From: G963678095 sp963678095
Lineage (GTDB): Bacteria; Bacillota; Negativicutes; Selenomonadales; Selenomonadaceae
Direction of reading: 5' to 3'
Assembly: GCA_963678095.2 (NCBI GenBank)
Contig: CAXXXP010000001.1
Coordinates: 496,001 to 560,000, forward strand
Length of the DNA: 64,000 nt
Shown: in pieces, positions 8,546 to 16,135 of the stretch
Layout: every line of letters begins with the position of its first letter
How positions within the stretch are numbered: position 1 is the stretch's first letter
The notes under the pieces: generated by a model
The model's database searches: none
Seen by the model: only the letters and a program-made list of their open reading frames with translations
What the model was told of the DNA's origin: nothing
Position numbers and translations under genes: made by a program

Positions 8546-9895
8546 TTAACGATGTGCTTTAAAGAATTCTTCAGCAACCTGTGGGAAGAGAGCATAAGAG
8601 AGAACATCTTCTTCTGTTGCATTCGGATAGCCTTTGCTGGCAAGTTCTTCTTTGAATTTGTCCATACCCGGTTCGAGGTCATCTGCCGGACGACCGGTGA
8701 TGATGTCCTCATCCTTGATGCCGAGGGAATGAAGGAATTCTTTATCAACCGGCAATGGGGAACGGCCGAATTTACCGCGAGCAAGATCTTTGAATTCACG
8801 CGGTACCATTGCATAGCGTTTGCCCATCATGACATTGAAAGTTGCCATTGTGCCGACAATCTGGCTGGACGGCGTAACGAGTGGCGGGTAGCCGAGGTCT
8901 TTACGCACGCGAGGCATTTCGTCAAGCAGATCCTGATATTTGTCTTCCATACCCTGTTCTTTCAACTGGTTGGCAAGGTTCGAGAGCATGCCGCCCGGAA
9001 TCTGGAAATCAAGTACGTTCGGATTAACATCGAAATAACCTTTGAGGTTGAATTCGTTCATTGTCTTTTTCTTGACATCGAGGAAATATTTTGCGATCGG
9101 TGTCAATGCCTGACGGTCGAGGTTTGTATCGAAATCAGTTCCTTCAAGTGTTGCGATCATTGTTTCTGTACAAGGCTGGGATGTACCGAGTGCAAACGGC
9201 GAGAGTGCACAGTCGATGATATCAACGCCAGCTTCAATCGCTTTGAGGTATGTCATAGAGCCAAAGCCGCTTGTATAATGTGTATGCAGTTCGATTGGAA
9301 CCTTTACAGCAGCTTTTAATTTTTTAACGAGATCTTCGGCTACATAAGGTTTCAAAAGGCCGGACATGTCTTTGATGCAGATGGAATGAACGCCGAGTCC
9401 TTCGAGTTCTTTAGCGAGCTCAACGAACACTTCGTTTGTATGGTAAGGGCTGATTGTATAAACAAGTGTACCCTGTACATGTGCGCCAGCTTCTTTAGCG
9501 GCGTCAATTGCTGTTGTCATGTTGCGAATATCATTTAATGCATCGAAGATACGGAAAACTTTAACACCGTGTTCAGCAGCTTTTTTTACGAAAGCCTTGA
9601 CTACATCATCCGGATACGGATTGTAGCCGAGCAGGTTCTGACCTCTTAAGAGCATCTGGATCGGAGTCTTAAGATGAGCTTTCAAAGTGTCTAAGCGTTC
9701 CCATGGATCTTCACCTAAAAAGCGAAGGCAAGTATCAAATGTAGCACCGCCCCAAGCTTCCAGGGCATTATAGCCAACTTTGTCAAGCGCTTCAAGCTGC
9801 GGCAGCATGTCTTCAATACGCATACGTGTCGCAACGAGAGACTGATGACCGTCGCGCAGGACAGTTTCAGTAATTCGTACAGGTTTTTTTGCCAT
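8546..9895 (-). CDS. Carboxyltransferase subunit (pyruvate carboxylase subunit B / oxaloacetate decarboxylase alpha type)
   Basis: Transfers carboxyl groups between pyruvate/oxaloacetate and biotin. The 449-residue protein has the HMGL-like barrel with TVLRDGHQSL (metal ligand Asp15), FRIFDALND (115-123), CIKDMSG with the lysine (175) that is carbamylated in relatives, and metal ligands His204/His206 in ELHTHYTSG. The usual C-terminal biotinyl domain is absent, so biotin must be on a separate protein. No partner subunit is nearby, so carboxylase, decarboxylase and transcarboxylase roles stay open. An upstream in-frame GTG (9907) overlaps the AAGGGAG site, so the ATG at 9895 is chosen. Confidence 0.88.
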   Translation of the reverse strand: MAKKPVRITETVLRDGHQSLVATRMRIEDMLPQLEALDKVGYNALEAWGGATFDTCLRFLGEDPWERLDTLKAHLKTPIQMLLRGQNLLGYNPYPDDVVKAFVKKAAEHGVKVFRIFDALNDIRNMTTAIDAAKEAGAHVQGTLVYTISPYHTNEVFVELAKELEGLGVHSICIKDMSGLLKPYVAEDLVKKLKAAVKVPIELHTHYTSGFGSMTYLKAIEAGVDIIDCALSPFALGTSQPCTETMIATLEGTDFDTNLDRQALTPIAKYFLDVKKKTMNEFNLKGYFDVNPNVLDFQIPGGMLSNLANQLKEQGMEDKYQDLLDEMPRVRKDLGYPPLVTPSSQIVGTMATFNVMMGKRYAMVPREFKDLARGKFGRSPLPVDKEFLHSLGIKDEDIITGRPADDLEPGMDKFKEELASKGYPNATEEDVLSYALFPQVAEEFFKAHR

Positions 9896-9929
9896 AGTAA
9901 AATACACTCCCTTGATTATAATAACATAA

Positions 9930-9947
9930 TTGAACGATATGGTTCAA
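9930..9947. promoter_or_regulatory. Perfect inverted repeat, possible operator
   Basis: TTGAAC-GATATG-GTTCAA is an 18-bp perfect two-arm palindrome 35 bp before the carboxyltransferase start. On the minus strand the first arm could also act as a -35 (TTGAAC, 18 bp, TATTAT). Its size and symmetry suit a dimeric repressor. The regulator is unknown. Confidence 0.45.
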
Positions 9948-9950
9948 AGG

Positions 9951-10073
9951 GTAAATTTGAATGAAAATTCGAGCAGCCATATTGCGGTGAATCCGCATGG
10001 TTACTACAAACTTCGAGAAAAAATCAAATTTACATCACAAATACAGTATAGGTACTAATCAAAAGCTTGTCAA
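9951..10073 (-). promoter_or_regulatory. Strong promoter and structured 5' leader of the carboxyltransferase gene
   Basis: On the minus strand TTGACA (10068-10073), 17 bp and TATACT (10045-10050) form a near-consensus promoter about 150 bp before the ATG. The transcript then carries a perfect 10-bp stem (TCAAATTTAC 10024-10033 with GTAAATTTGA 9951-9960, written on the plus strand) enclosing an inner hairpin (CCATattGCGG 9977-9987 with CCGCATGG 9993-10000, 3-nt bulge). There is no T run after it, so control of translation, or mRNA stability, is more likely than termination. I do not recognise a known riboswitch. Confidence 0.55.
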
Positions 10074-10223
10074 TGAAAAAGCGTGATTTTTTTAACATAA
10101 TTTTCTAACTGATTATAAGTAAAAGATATTATATAATTAACATAAATAGTGAAAATATTTAAAAAAACATATGCTTATATATAAGGAAGGAAACTTAAAT
10201 CGTCTGGAATTGGCAAATAAAAG
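10074..10223. other. AT-rich intergenic segment without a visible gene
   Basis: This 150-bp stretch between the carboxyltransferase promoter and the MFS terminator is very AT-rich. It holds an AAGGAAGGAAA stretch at 10182-10192 that resembles a ribosome site, but no start codon opens a credible frame behind it. Confidence 0.5.
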
Positions 10224-10262
10224 AAGCCGACAGAGCCTGTATTTGCACAGCTCTGCCGGCTT
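10224..10262 (-). terminator. Terminator after the MFS gene
   Basis: AAGCCGACAGAGC (10224-10236) pairs with GCTCTGCCGGCTT (10250-10262) with one mismatch; T-rich flanks are present on both sides. Confidence 0.85.
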
Positions 10263-10264
10263 TT

Positions 10265-11437
10265 TTATTGTTTTGGTGCCGTTGGAATCGAGGCGGTGAT
10301 TGCCGCGGCCAGTGCCAGCGGCACTGTGGTGAAAAAGAGAGCGGGTGATAAGCCAAAAGAATCACCTGCGGCCGCTGTTATAGCGGTACCAATGCCGCCC
10401 AGCCCGAAGGAAAGTCCCATCATCATGCCAGAAGCAATGCCGGCATGTCCGGGCAGCAGTTTTTGGGCCCAGAGCAAAGAGGACGGCTGTGGGGCTTGGA
10501 GCCCGGCCCCGCAAAAGAAGAGACAGATAAGAGCCAGTGGTGATCCGGGATCGAGTAGAAAAAAGAGCCCGGTGGGAAGGATGCCCAGGGTCAACGCGGT
10601 GACGATTACCGTTTTGTTGCCGAACCGGTCACTACAAAAGCCCCCGACGAGGCCGCCGAGCGCGGCGCCGATTAGAAACACGGTGAGCATTATGCCGGCG
10701 GTCATGGGATCACGGCCGTGGCTGATCAGCAGCAATGGCAGCAGGGTTGATACGGCGACGTGGGTCCAGGCGCGCAATCCCATCGCGGCGTTGAGTTTAA
10801 GCAGAGCCGGATTTTTCAAAAGGTCGGAAAGTCTTTGCCGGTCAGCGGCTGAGCCAGACAGACTTGTTGTCGTTGATAACTGGCAGAGTTTCGCCTGGTA
10901 ATAAAGCAGGCTGAGTAAAAGTGATGGGAGTATCAGCAGCGGCAGGGCTTCGAGCGAATAGGCTGAGGTAAACCAGACGAGGGCTAAAGGGGCCAGGGCA
11001 AAACCGATATTACCGCCCGCGACAAACAGCGACAGGGCGAGCCCTAGGCGCTCAGGAGCGGCAGCTTTGCTTAGCAGCGTTGATCCGAGTGGATGGTAAA
11101 CGGCAGTTGCTATGCCGCTGAGACCGACTGCCAGAAAAAGCACAGGCGTATTTTTTATATAGCCGGCCAAGCAGATGCAGACGGCGCCAAAGGGAATTGC
11201 CAGCAGCAGCAGCCGGTTCAAATTGTATTTATCCATCAGATACCCCAAGAACGGTTGCAACACATTTGCGGTTACAGACAAGAGCATTACCAGCAAGCCG
11301 CTCATAGTCAGTGATAAATCAAGCCGCAAAGTGAGCAGGGGCAGCAGGATTGGCAGAAAATTACAGTAAAAATCATTGAGCAGATGACCGCTGGCGAGCA
11401 GCAGCGTATGATAGGTATGACGGGAAACCACTGGCAT
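10265..11437 (-). CDS. MFS transporter, Fsr (fosmidomycin resistance)-like
   Basis: Twelve-segment major facilitator; members of this branch export drugs such as fosmidomycin. Features include 'SGHLLNDFYCNFLPILLPLL'-type helix 1, 'LQPFLGYLMDKY' between helices 2 and 3, 'AVYHPLGSTLLSKAA' and 'FVAGGNIGFALAPL', all matching the Fsr pattern. The ATG at 11437 lies one base after the DUF896 stop and would give 390 residues; an in-frame ATG at 11461 would overlap DUF896. The actual substrate is unknown. Confidence 0.82.
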   Translation of the reverse strand: MPVVSRHTYHTLLLASGHLLNDFYCNFLPILLPLLTLRLDLSLTMSGLLVMLLSVTANVLQPFLGYLMDKYNLNRLLLLAIPFGAVCICLAGYIKNTPVLFLAVGLSGIATAVYHPLGSTLLSKAAAPERLGLALSLFVAGGNIGFALAPLALVWFTSAYSLEALPLLILPSLLLSLLYYQAKLCQLSTTTSLSGSAADRQRLSDLLKNPALLKLNAAMGLRAWTHVAVSTLLPLLLISHGRDPMTAGIMLTVFLIGAALGGLVGGFCSDRFGNKTVIVTALTLGILPTGLFFLLDPGSPLALICLFFCGAGLQAPQPSSLLWAQKLLPGHAGIASGMMMGLSFGLGGIGTAITAAAGDSFGLSPALFFTTVPLALAAAITASIPTAPKQ

Positions 11438-11438
11438 T

Positions 11439-11690
11439 TTATTGCTGATAGGGTGAATCATTGGGAATCATGACTTTCAGGTTGTCCTTGTCGCCCATAA
11501 GGGTAAAGGTTTGTTTGGGTTCATCGACGACTTCAATGCCATCAAGGGTATGCTTAAGGCGCTGGCGGATGGTGCCAAGATACTCCTGACGAAGTTCGTT
11601 TTGTTCCTTTTGTTCAGCGCTGGTGAGGCCGGAATCTTTTTTCTTTGCGGACAGTTCATTGATGCGCTGGATCATTTCCTTTGTAATCAA
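11439..11690 (-). CDS. DUF896 / UPF0291 family small protein
   Basis: An 83-residue charged helical protein with the family core 'INELSAKKKDSGLTSAEQ' and 'QNELRQEYLGTIRQRLK' (two antiparallel helices). Members such as B. subtilis YnzC have no settled function. It lies 14 bp after dat and is directly followed by the MFS gene, so the three genes probably form an operon. Confidence 0.88.
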   Translation of the reverse strand: MITKEMIQRINELSAKKKDSGLTSAEQKEQNELRQEYLGTIRQRLKHTLDGIEVVDEPKQTFTLMGDKDNLKVMIPNDSPYQQ

Positions 11691-11704
11691 ATTGTAAAAC
11701 TCCT

Positions 11705-12565
11705 TTATTGGTGGCAGGTCTTGGCGACGAGGTCTTTATAGGCCGCCTGCAAATCTTTTGTTATTTTTCCGGGATTGCCGGTACCGATTGTCTTGCCACT
11801 GATTGAGATGACTGGCGTAACTTCAAGGCTGGTACTGGTTACGAAGGCTTCATCTGCAGTCAGGGCAAATTCTGGGGTGAAGGCCTTTTCAACAACGGTC
11901 AGTCCGAGGTTTGGCACACATTCTTCAAGTAAAATAGAGCGGGTGATGCCTTTTAAAATCAGATTGTCAGTCGGGTGGGTCCAGATGATTCCGTCTTTAA
12001 CGATAAAGAAGTTGGTGCTGGAGCCTTCGGTGACCAGATTGGTATCCTTGCGAAACTGAATTGCTTCGCCAACATTTTTCTCATGGGCTTTTTGTTTAGC
12101 CAGTACATTGCCGAGCAGATTCAAAGACTTTATATCACAGCGCAGCCAGCGGATATCCTCTACCCAGATGGCGGCAATGCCGTTTTCCTGCCAATCGGTA
12201 TGAAGCCGGGTCGGGCGGATCGTCATGCTCAGATGCGGAATGACTTTATCCGGGAAAAAGTGCTGACGCGGAGAAGTCGCCCGGGTGATTTGAAAATAAA
12301 TGACACCATCTGTGATGCCGCTTTTGCTGATCAGATCTTCATGGATAGCAGCCAGTTCATCATTTGTATATGTGACCGGTATTTGCAGGGCGCGCAGCGA
12401 TTTGACACAGCGCTCCAGATGGCGTTCGAGGGCAAAACAGTGGCCGTTATATACCATCGTTGCTTCATAGATGCCATCACCAAACTGGTAACCGCGATCC
12501 TCCAGACAAATTTTTGCTTCTGTGAGATTAATAAATTCTCCGTCAAAAAAACCAAGTTCATTCAT
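11705..12565 (-). CDS. dat: D-amino-acid aminotransferase
   Basis: Fold-type IV PLP enzyme that interconverts D-alanine and D-glutamate for peptidoglycan. The 286-residue protein has 'DRGYQFGDGIYEATMVYNG' near 23-41, the PLP lysine Lys146 in CDIKSLNLLGN, the 'TEGSSTNFF' cofactor loop, and SPRQH (98-102), whose Arg and His form the carboxylate trap specific to D-amino-acid transaminases rather than branched-chain ones. An in-frame upstream codon exists, but TTAGGAGGT sits 7 nt before the ATG at 12565, which fixes the start. Confidence 0.88.
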   Translation of the reverse strand: MNELGFFDGEFINLTEAKICLEDRGYQFGDGIYEATMVYNGHCFALERHLERCVKSLRALQIPVTYTNDELAAIHEDLISKSGITDGVIYFQITRATSPRQHFFPDKVIPHLSMTIRPTRLHTDWQENGIAAIWVEDIRWLRCDIKSLNLLGNVLAKQKAHEKNVGEAIQFRKDTNLVTEGSSTNFFIVKDGIIWTHPTDNLILKGITRSILLEECVPNLGLTVVEKAFTPEFALTADEAFVTSTSLEVTPVISISGKTIGTGNPGKITKDLQAAYKDLVAKTCHQ

Positions 12566-12736
12566 AATATTACCTCCTAAACAGATAATATTATAGCTCA
12601 TAATATGTTTTATTTATATAGAAGTGTGAACTTTATCATAAATTAATATTTTTACATGGATTTTTATGATGAAATATTGTATCTTTTAAGAGGACGTCAT
12701 ATATTTTTGCCGAAAGTATTGTTTTTTGCTTTTTCG

Positions 12737-12745
12737 TGTTATAAT
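12737..12745 (+). promoter_or_regulatory. Extended -10 promoter of the ACT/UPF0210 operon
   Basis: TGT directly precedes a perfect TATAAT (12740-12745), about 87 bp before the ACT-domain gene. No convincing -35 is present, as expected for an extended -10 promoter. Confidence 0.5.
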
Positions 12746-12832
12746 ATATGAACCATGCAAATTTGTGTTTGTGTGCAGTGAGTTGGTTTACGCAATTCAT
12801 CAAAAAAACAATAAAACAAGGGGAGTATGTAA

Positions 12833-13102
12833 ATGAAACTTGTAGTGACAATTGTCGGGAAAGATCGCGTAGGAATTATCGCCATGGTAAGTAATGTTTT
12901 GGCTGAAAATAATGTGAATATCCTGAGCATTAATCAGAATATCATGGATGGTTTTTTTAACATGGTTATGATTGTGGAAATAAAAGACAGTAAGATCAAA
13001 CTGCAGGATTTGCAGAAGATTTTGAGTGATAAAGGGCAGGAAATCAACCTCGATATCAAGGCGCAGCATCAGGATATCTTCAATGTCATGCACAACGTTT
13101 AA
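12833..13102 (+). CDS. ACT domain protein, UPF0237 family
   Basis: An 89-residue protein made of a single ACT domain ('VTIVGKDRVGIIAMVSNVLAE' type strand-helix start, second half 'MVMIVEIKDSKIKLQDL'). ACT domains bind small ligands, often amino acids, and act as regulatory modules. It lies 25 bp upstream of the UPF0210 gene, a pairing conserved across many bacteria and archaea. The ligand and target are unknown. ATG preceded by AAGGGGAG. Confidence 0.92.
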   Translation: MKLVVTIVGKDRVGIIAMVSNVLAENNVNILSINQNIMDGFFNMVMIVEIKDSKIKLQDLQKILSDKGQEINLDIKAQHQDIFNVMHNV

Positions 13103-13127
13103 GAAACAACAACAGGGAGGCAACTCA

Positions 13128-14489
13128 GTGATAACAATAGATGATATATTAGAAACAAACCGAATGATTACGGAAAATAAACTCGATGTGCGGACGATTA
13201 CAATGGGCATTAGCCTGCGTGATTGTGCCCATCCTAATATGCAGCAGTTCTGTCAGAATGTGTACGACAAAATCACTACGTCGGCTGAATTTTTGGTCAA
13301 AACTGGTGAGGATATTGAAGCCGAGTATGGCATTCCGATTATTAATAAACGTGTGTCGGTGACGCCGATTGCGATTGCGGCCGAAGCCTGCAAGACGGAT
13401 ACATATGTTCCGGTGGCAGAGGCTATGGATCGGGCGGCAAAAGAAATCGGTATCAACTTCATTGGCGGATTTTCAGCCCTTGTTGAAAAAGGCTATACGA
13501 ATGGCGATCGGATTTTGATCAATTCGATTCCCCAGGCGCTGACGGTCACGGATCTCGTCTGTGCGTCGGTAAATCTCGGATCGACCAAGGCCGGTATCAA
13601 CATGGACTGCGTTCGTGAAATGGGCGAGGTTATCAAGCGGACAGCGGAACTTACTCGTGACCGGGATGCCATCGGCTGTGCTAAACTCGTGGTGTTCTCA
13701 AATGCGCCGGGGGACAATCCGTTTATGGCTGGCGCGTTTCATGGCGTCAGCGAAGCCGACAAGGTCGTGAGCGTCGGGGTCAGTGGACCGGGCGTTGTAA
13801 AACATGCGCTTGAAGACCTGAAAGGAGCAGATTTCAGTCAAGTCGCAGAAGCCATCAAAAAAACGGCCTTTAAAATTACCAGAGTGGGGCAGCTTGTGGC
13901 GCGTGAAGCCTCCAAGCGCCTGGGGGTTCCGTTTGGAATCATCGATTTGTCGCTGGCTCCGACCCCGGCGGTTGGCGACAGTGTAGCGCATATTCTTGAA
14001 GAAATGGGCATTGAAAGCTGCGGTGCGCCGGGAACAACGGCGGCTCTTGCCTTGCTCAACGACGCCGTGAAAAAAGGCGGTTTGATGGCCTCGTCACATG
14101 TTGGGGGATTAAGCGGTGCATTTATTCCGGTCAGTGAAGATGCCGGTATGATCGATGCGGTTGTCCGTGGCAGCCTGTCGCTTGAAAAACTCGAAGCAAT
14201 GACCTGCGTCTGCTCGGTCGGCCTCGATATGATTGCGATTGCCGGAGATACCTCGGCGGCAACAATTTCCGGTATTATTGCCGATGAAGCAGCCATCGGG
14301 ATGATCAACAACAAGACAACGGCCGTGCGGCTGATTCCGGTGCCTGGAAAAAAAGTCGGTGAAACTGTTGAGTTTGGTGGGTTGCTGGGCTATTGTCCGA
14401 TCCTTCCGGTTAAGAGCCAGTTCAGCTCTGAGGCGTTTATCGCTCGTGGCGGCCGCATTCCGGCTCCGGTTCGCAGTCTGACAAACTAA
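13128..14489 (+). CDS. UPF0210 (DUF711) family protein
   Basis: A 453-residue member of UPF0210, a family structurally related to pyruvate formate-lyase-like barrels but without known activity. Typical segments are 'TITMGISLRDCAHPNM', 'NKRVSVTPIAIAAEAC' and 'GIIDLSLAPTPAVGDSVAHILE'. The start is GTG at 13128, seven bases after AGGGAGG; an earlier in-frame ATG lies inside the ACT gene and lacks a site. It is almost certainly co-transcribed with the ACT protein, which may regulate it. Confidence 0.92.
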   Translation: MITIDDILETNRMITENKLDVRTITMGISLRDCAHPNMQQFCQNVYDKITTSAEFLVKTGEDIEAEYGIPIINKRVSVTPIAIAAEACKTDTYVPVAEAMDRAAKEIGINFIGGFSALVEKGYTNGDRILINSIPQALTVTDLVCASVNLGSTKAGINMDCVREMGEVIKRTAELTRDRDAIGCAKLVVFSNAPGDNPFMAGAFHGVSEADKVVSVGVSGPGVVKHALEDLKGADFSQVAEAIKKTAFKITRVGQLVAREASKRLGVPFGIIDLSLAPTPAVGDSVAHILEEMGIESCGAPGTTAALALLNDAVKKGGLMASSHVGGLSGAFIPVSEDAGMIDAVVRGSLSLEKLEAMTCVCSVGLDMIAIAGDTSAATISGIIADEAAIGMINNKTTAVRLIPVPGKKVGETVEFGGLLGYCPILPVKSQFSSEAFIARGGRIPAPVRSLTN

Positions 14490-14529
14490 TAAAAAAGCTG
14501 TGCGGCTACGGTGGCATGGTCTGTTATTG

Positions 14530-14563
14530 ACGAGAAGCTGCGGTTGCGGCTTCTCGTTTTTTT
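14530..14563 (+). terminator. Terminator after the UPF0210 gene
   Basis: ACGAGAAGC (14530-14538) pairs with GCTTCTCGT (14549-14557), with further G-C pairing inside the loop, followed by T7. Confidence 0.88.
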
Positions 14564-14582
14564 GGGGAGAAGAGAGAAAAAT

Positions 14583-15218
14583 ATGCGTATAACAAAAAAA
14601 ATAAAAGCACAGATGGTCGAATTGCTGGAGGAAACCTATCGCGATACAAAGCCGGCGCTGCACTTTCGCAATCCGTTCGAACTTTTGATTGCCGTGATTC
14701 TGTCAGCCCAGTGTACGGATGTAAGGGTCAATGTGACTACGGCGCGGCTGTTCGCCCGGGCAGAAACTCCGGCGGCGATCGTTGCGCTAGGGCTGGAAGC
14801 GCTTGAGGAAGAGATTCGTGACTGCGGCCTGTTTCGCAATAAAGCCAAGAATATTATGGCTACCTGCCGTCAGCTTTGTGAACAATATAACGGAGCCGTG
14901 CCGGCAGATTTTGATTTACTGCTGCAGCTGCCGGGAGTCGGTCGCAAGACGGCAAATGTTGTCATGAGCATAGCCTTTGATCAGCCGGCTATTGCGGTCG
15001 ATACACATGTCTTCCGGGTGGCAAATCGCCTGCAGCTTGCTGTAGGTGAAACTCCGCTTGAGGTTGAACACGGTCTGCAGCGCGTGATTGCCAGGGGAAA
15101 ATGGTCAGCAGCACATCACTGGCTCATCTGGCACGGGCGCAGAGTGTGCAAAGCCAGAAGTCCCTTGTGTGAAAAATGTCCGCTTCAGAAAATTTGCCCC
15201 AGCAGTGGGGTTGAATAA
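14583..15218 (+). CDS. nth: Endonuclease III
   Basis: DNA glycosylase/AP lyase that removes oxidised pyrimidines in base excision repair. The 211-residue protein has the helix-hairpin-helix LPGVGRKTANVV (116-127) with catalytic Lys122, catalytic Asp140 in VDTHVFRVANRL, and the C-terminal [4Fe-4S] loop C-x6-C-x2-C-x5-C (Cys189, 196, 199, 205). Length is standard. The ATG at 14583 gives the usual N terminus; in-frame extension upstream would run through the terminator. Confidence 0.96.
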   Translation: MRITKKIKAQMVELLEETYRDTKPALHFRNPFELLIAVILSAQCTDVRVNVTTARLFARAETPAAIVALGLEALEEEIRDCGLFRNKAKNIMATCRQLCEQYNGAVPADFDLLLQLPGVGRKTANVVMSIAFDQPAIAVDTHVFRVANRLQLAVGETPLEVEHGLQRVIARGKWSAAHHWLIWHGRRVCKARSPLCEKCPLQKICPSSGVE

Positions 15219-15240
15219 ATATCGTGTAATGGTGTATAAT
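15211..15240 (+). promoter_or_regulatory. Promoter of the acetyltransferase gene
   Basis: TTGAAT (15211-15216), 18 bp and a perfect TATAAT (15235-15240). The -35 lies within the last codons of nth. Confidence 0.6.
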
Positions 15241-15262
15241 AATACCAAAGGGGTGACGTGTA

Positions 15263-15715
15263 ATGTTGTATCGTAAACCGACGTTTGATGATGTGGAAGC
15301 CATTTATGAATTGGTGAATGATTATGCAAAGGACGGCGTAATGCTTGCGCGGTCGCGCAATACGCTCTATGAGACGCTGCGTGATATGGTCGTAGCCGAA
15401 GAAAATGGTATAGTTGTCGGAGTAGGAGGACTTCATATCACCTGGAATGAGCTGGCCGAGATACGGACGATGGCGATTTTGCCGTCGGCAGTAGGCCGGG
15501 GGATTGGTAAAAAAATTGTGCAGCTGCTTTTAGAAGAAGCAAAGGTATTGGGGGTAAAAGAAGTGTTTACCCTCACCTATAAGCCGGGCTTTTTTCAGAC
15601 ATTGAATTTTATTGAAATCAGCAAAGATGCTCTGCCACATAAAGTCTGGAAAGACTGCATCGACTGTGCAAAGTTTCCCAACTGTGACGAGATCGCTATG
15701 AAATTGTTATTGTGA
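15263..15715 (+). CDS. GNAT N-acetyltransferase, ArgA-like
   Basis: A 150-residue single-domain GNAT protein. It has the acetyl-CoA loop 'AVGRGIGKKIVQLLLEEA' and the features of short ArgA-type N-acetylglutamate synthases: 'KDGVMLARS' near residue 23 and a C-terminal 'HKVWKDCIDCAKFPNCDE' cysteine segment. It could therefore make N-acetylglutamate for arginine synthesis, but no arg gene is near and other acceptors are possible. ATG with AAAGGGGTGA upstream. Confidence 0.75.
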   Translation: MLYRKPTFDDVEAIYELVNDYAKDGVMLARSRNTLYETLRDMVVAEENGIVVGVGGLHITWNELAEIRTMAILPSAVGRGIGKKIVQLLLEEAKVLGVKEVFTLTYKPGFFQTLNFIEISKDALPHKVWKDCIDCAKFPNCDEIAMKLLL

Positions 15716-15788
15716 CACTGTATAAAAATACTTTTAAGCGGGACAATATGTACAATAAAATTCGATAAATATAAATTTATTTTTATTG

Positions 15789-15817
15789 TTGACAAGATCT
15801 TTTTTTCTTGTTATAGT
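15789..15817 (+). promoter_or_regulatory. Promoter of the aroF-tyrA T-box transcript
   Basis: Consensus TTGACA (15789-15794), a 17-bp spacer and TATAGT (15812-15817), placed just before the T-box leader. Confidence 0.85.
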
Positions 15818-15834
15818 AACAGCAATACAGAAAA

Positions 15835-16087
15835 CAAATGCGATGAACGAGACGGAGTAGATCAGAGGTCGTCTTTCAGAGAGCCGGGGGTTGGTGCGAC
15901 ACGGCAGGCGGATTGATTGAAATACACTCGCAAGCAGCAAGCTGAATCTATAGTAGGCTGAGCCGGAATGCCACCGTTATCATGGGCTAGAGTATGTTAG
16001 TACTCGAATTGAGTGGCTTGCTTTCAGCAAGCAGGGTGGTACCACGGGCTATAAGGCTCGTCCCTGTATGGGGGCGAGCTTTTTTTG
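15835..16087 (+). ncRNA. T-box leader, tyrosine specifier
   Basis: A tRNA-sensing riboswitch that controls aroF-tyrA. The conserved T-box AGGGTGGTACCACGGG lies at 16033-16048; its UGGU bulge fits a tRNA with discriminator A, as in tRNA-Tyr. Stem I begins near GCGATGAACGAG, contains an AGTA element (15857-15860) and the CAGAGAG stretch (15878-15884), and its 3' side carries GAAATACAC with the probable specifier TAC (Tyr) at 15923-15925. A terminator (GCTCGTCCC 16056-16064 with GGGGGCGAGC 16070-16079, then T7) completes it. Uncharged tRNA-Tyr should permit read-through. Confidence 0.92.
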
Positions 16088-16135
16088 TATTCCTTTTTAT
16101 TTTTATTCTGTAAAAAATGTACTGGAGGATGAACA

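Noticed and set aside
8537..9319. 260-codon open frame antisense to the carboxyltransferase gene
   Set aside because: It is a compositional shadow: rich in Phe, Cys and His, no start signal, and inside a well-conserved gene.
9896..9907. GTG at 9907 as start of the carboxyltransferase gene
   Set aside because: It overlaps the AAGGGAG ribosome site, whereas ATG at 9895 is at proper distance and gives the family N terminus.
13026..13127. Frameshift fusion of the ACT gene with UPF0210
   Set aside because: The upstream extension is merely an open frame inside the ACT gene. The GTG at 13128 has its own strong ribosome site and both proteins are complete.
15901..15930. Phe or Trp specifier in the T-box
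   Set aside because: The stem I 3' side contains TAC followed by A in the right place; no TTC or TGG fits the loop, and tyrA is in the operon.
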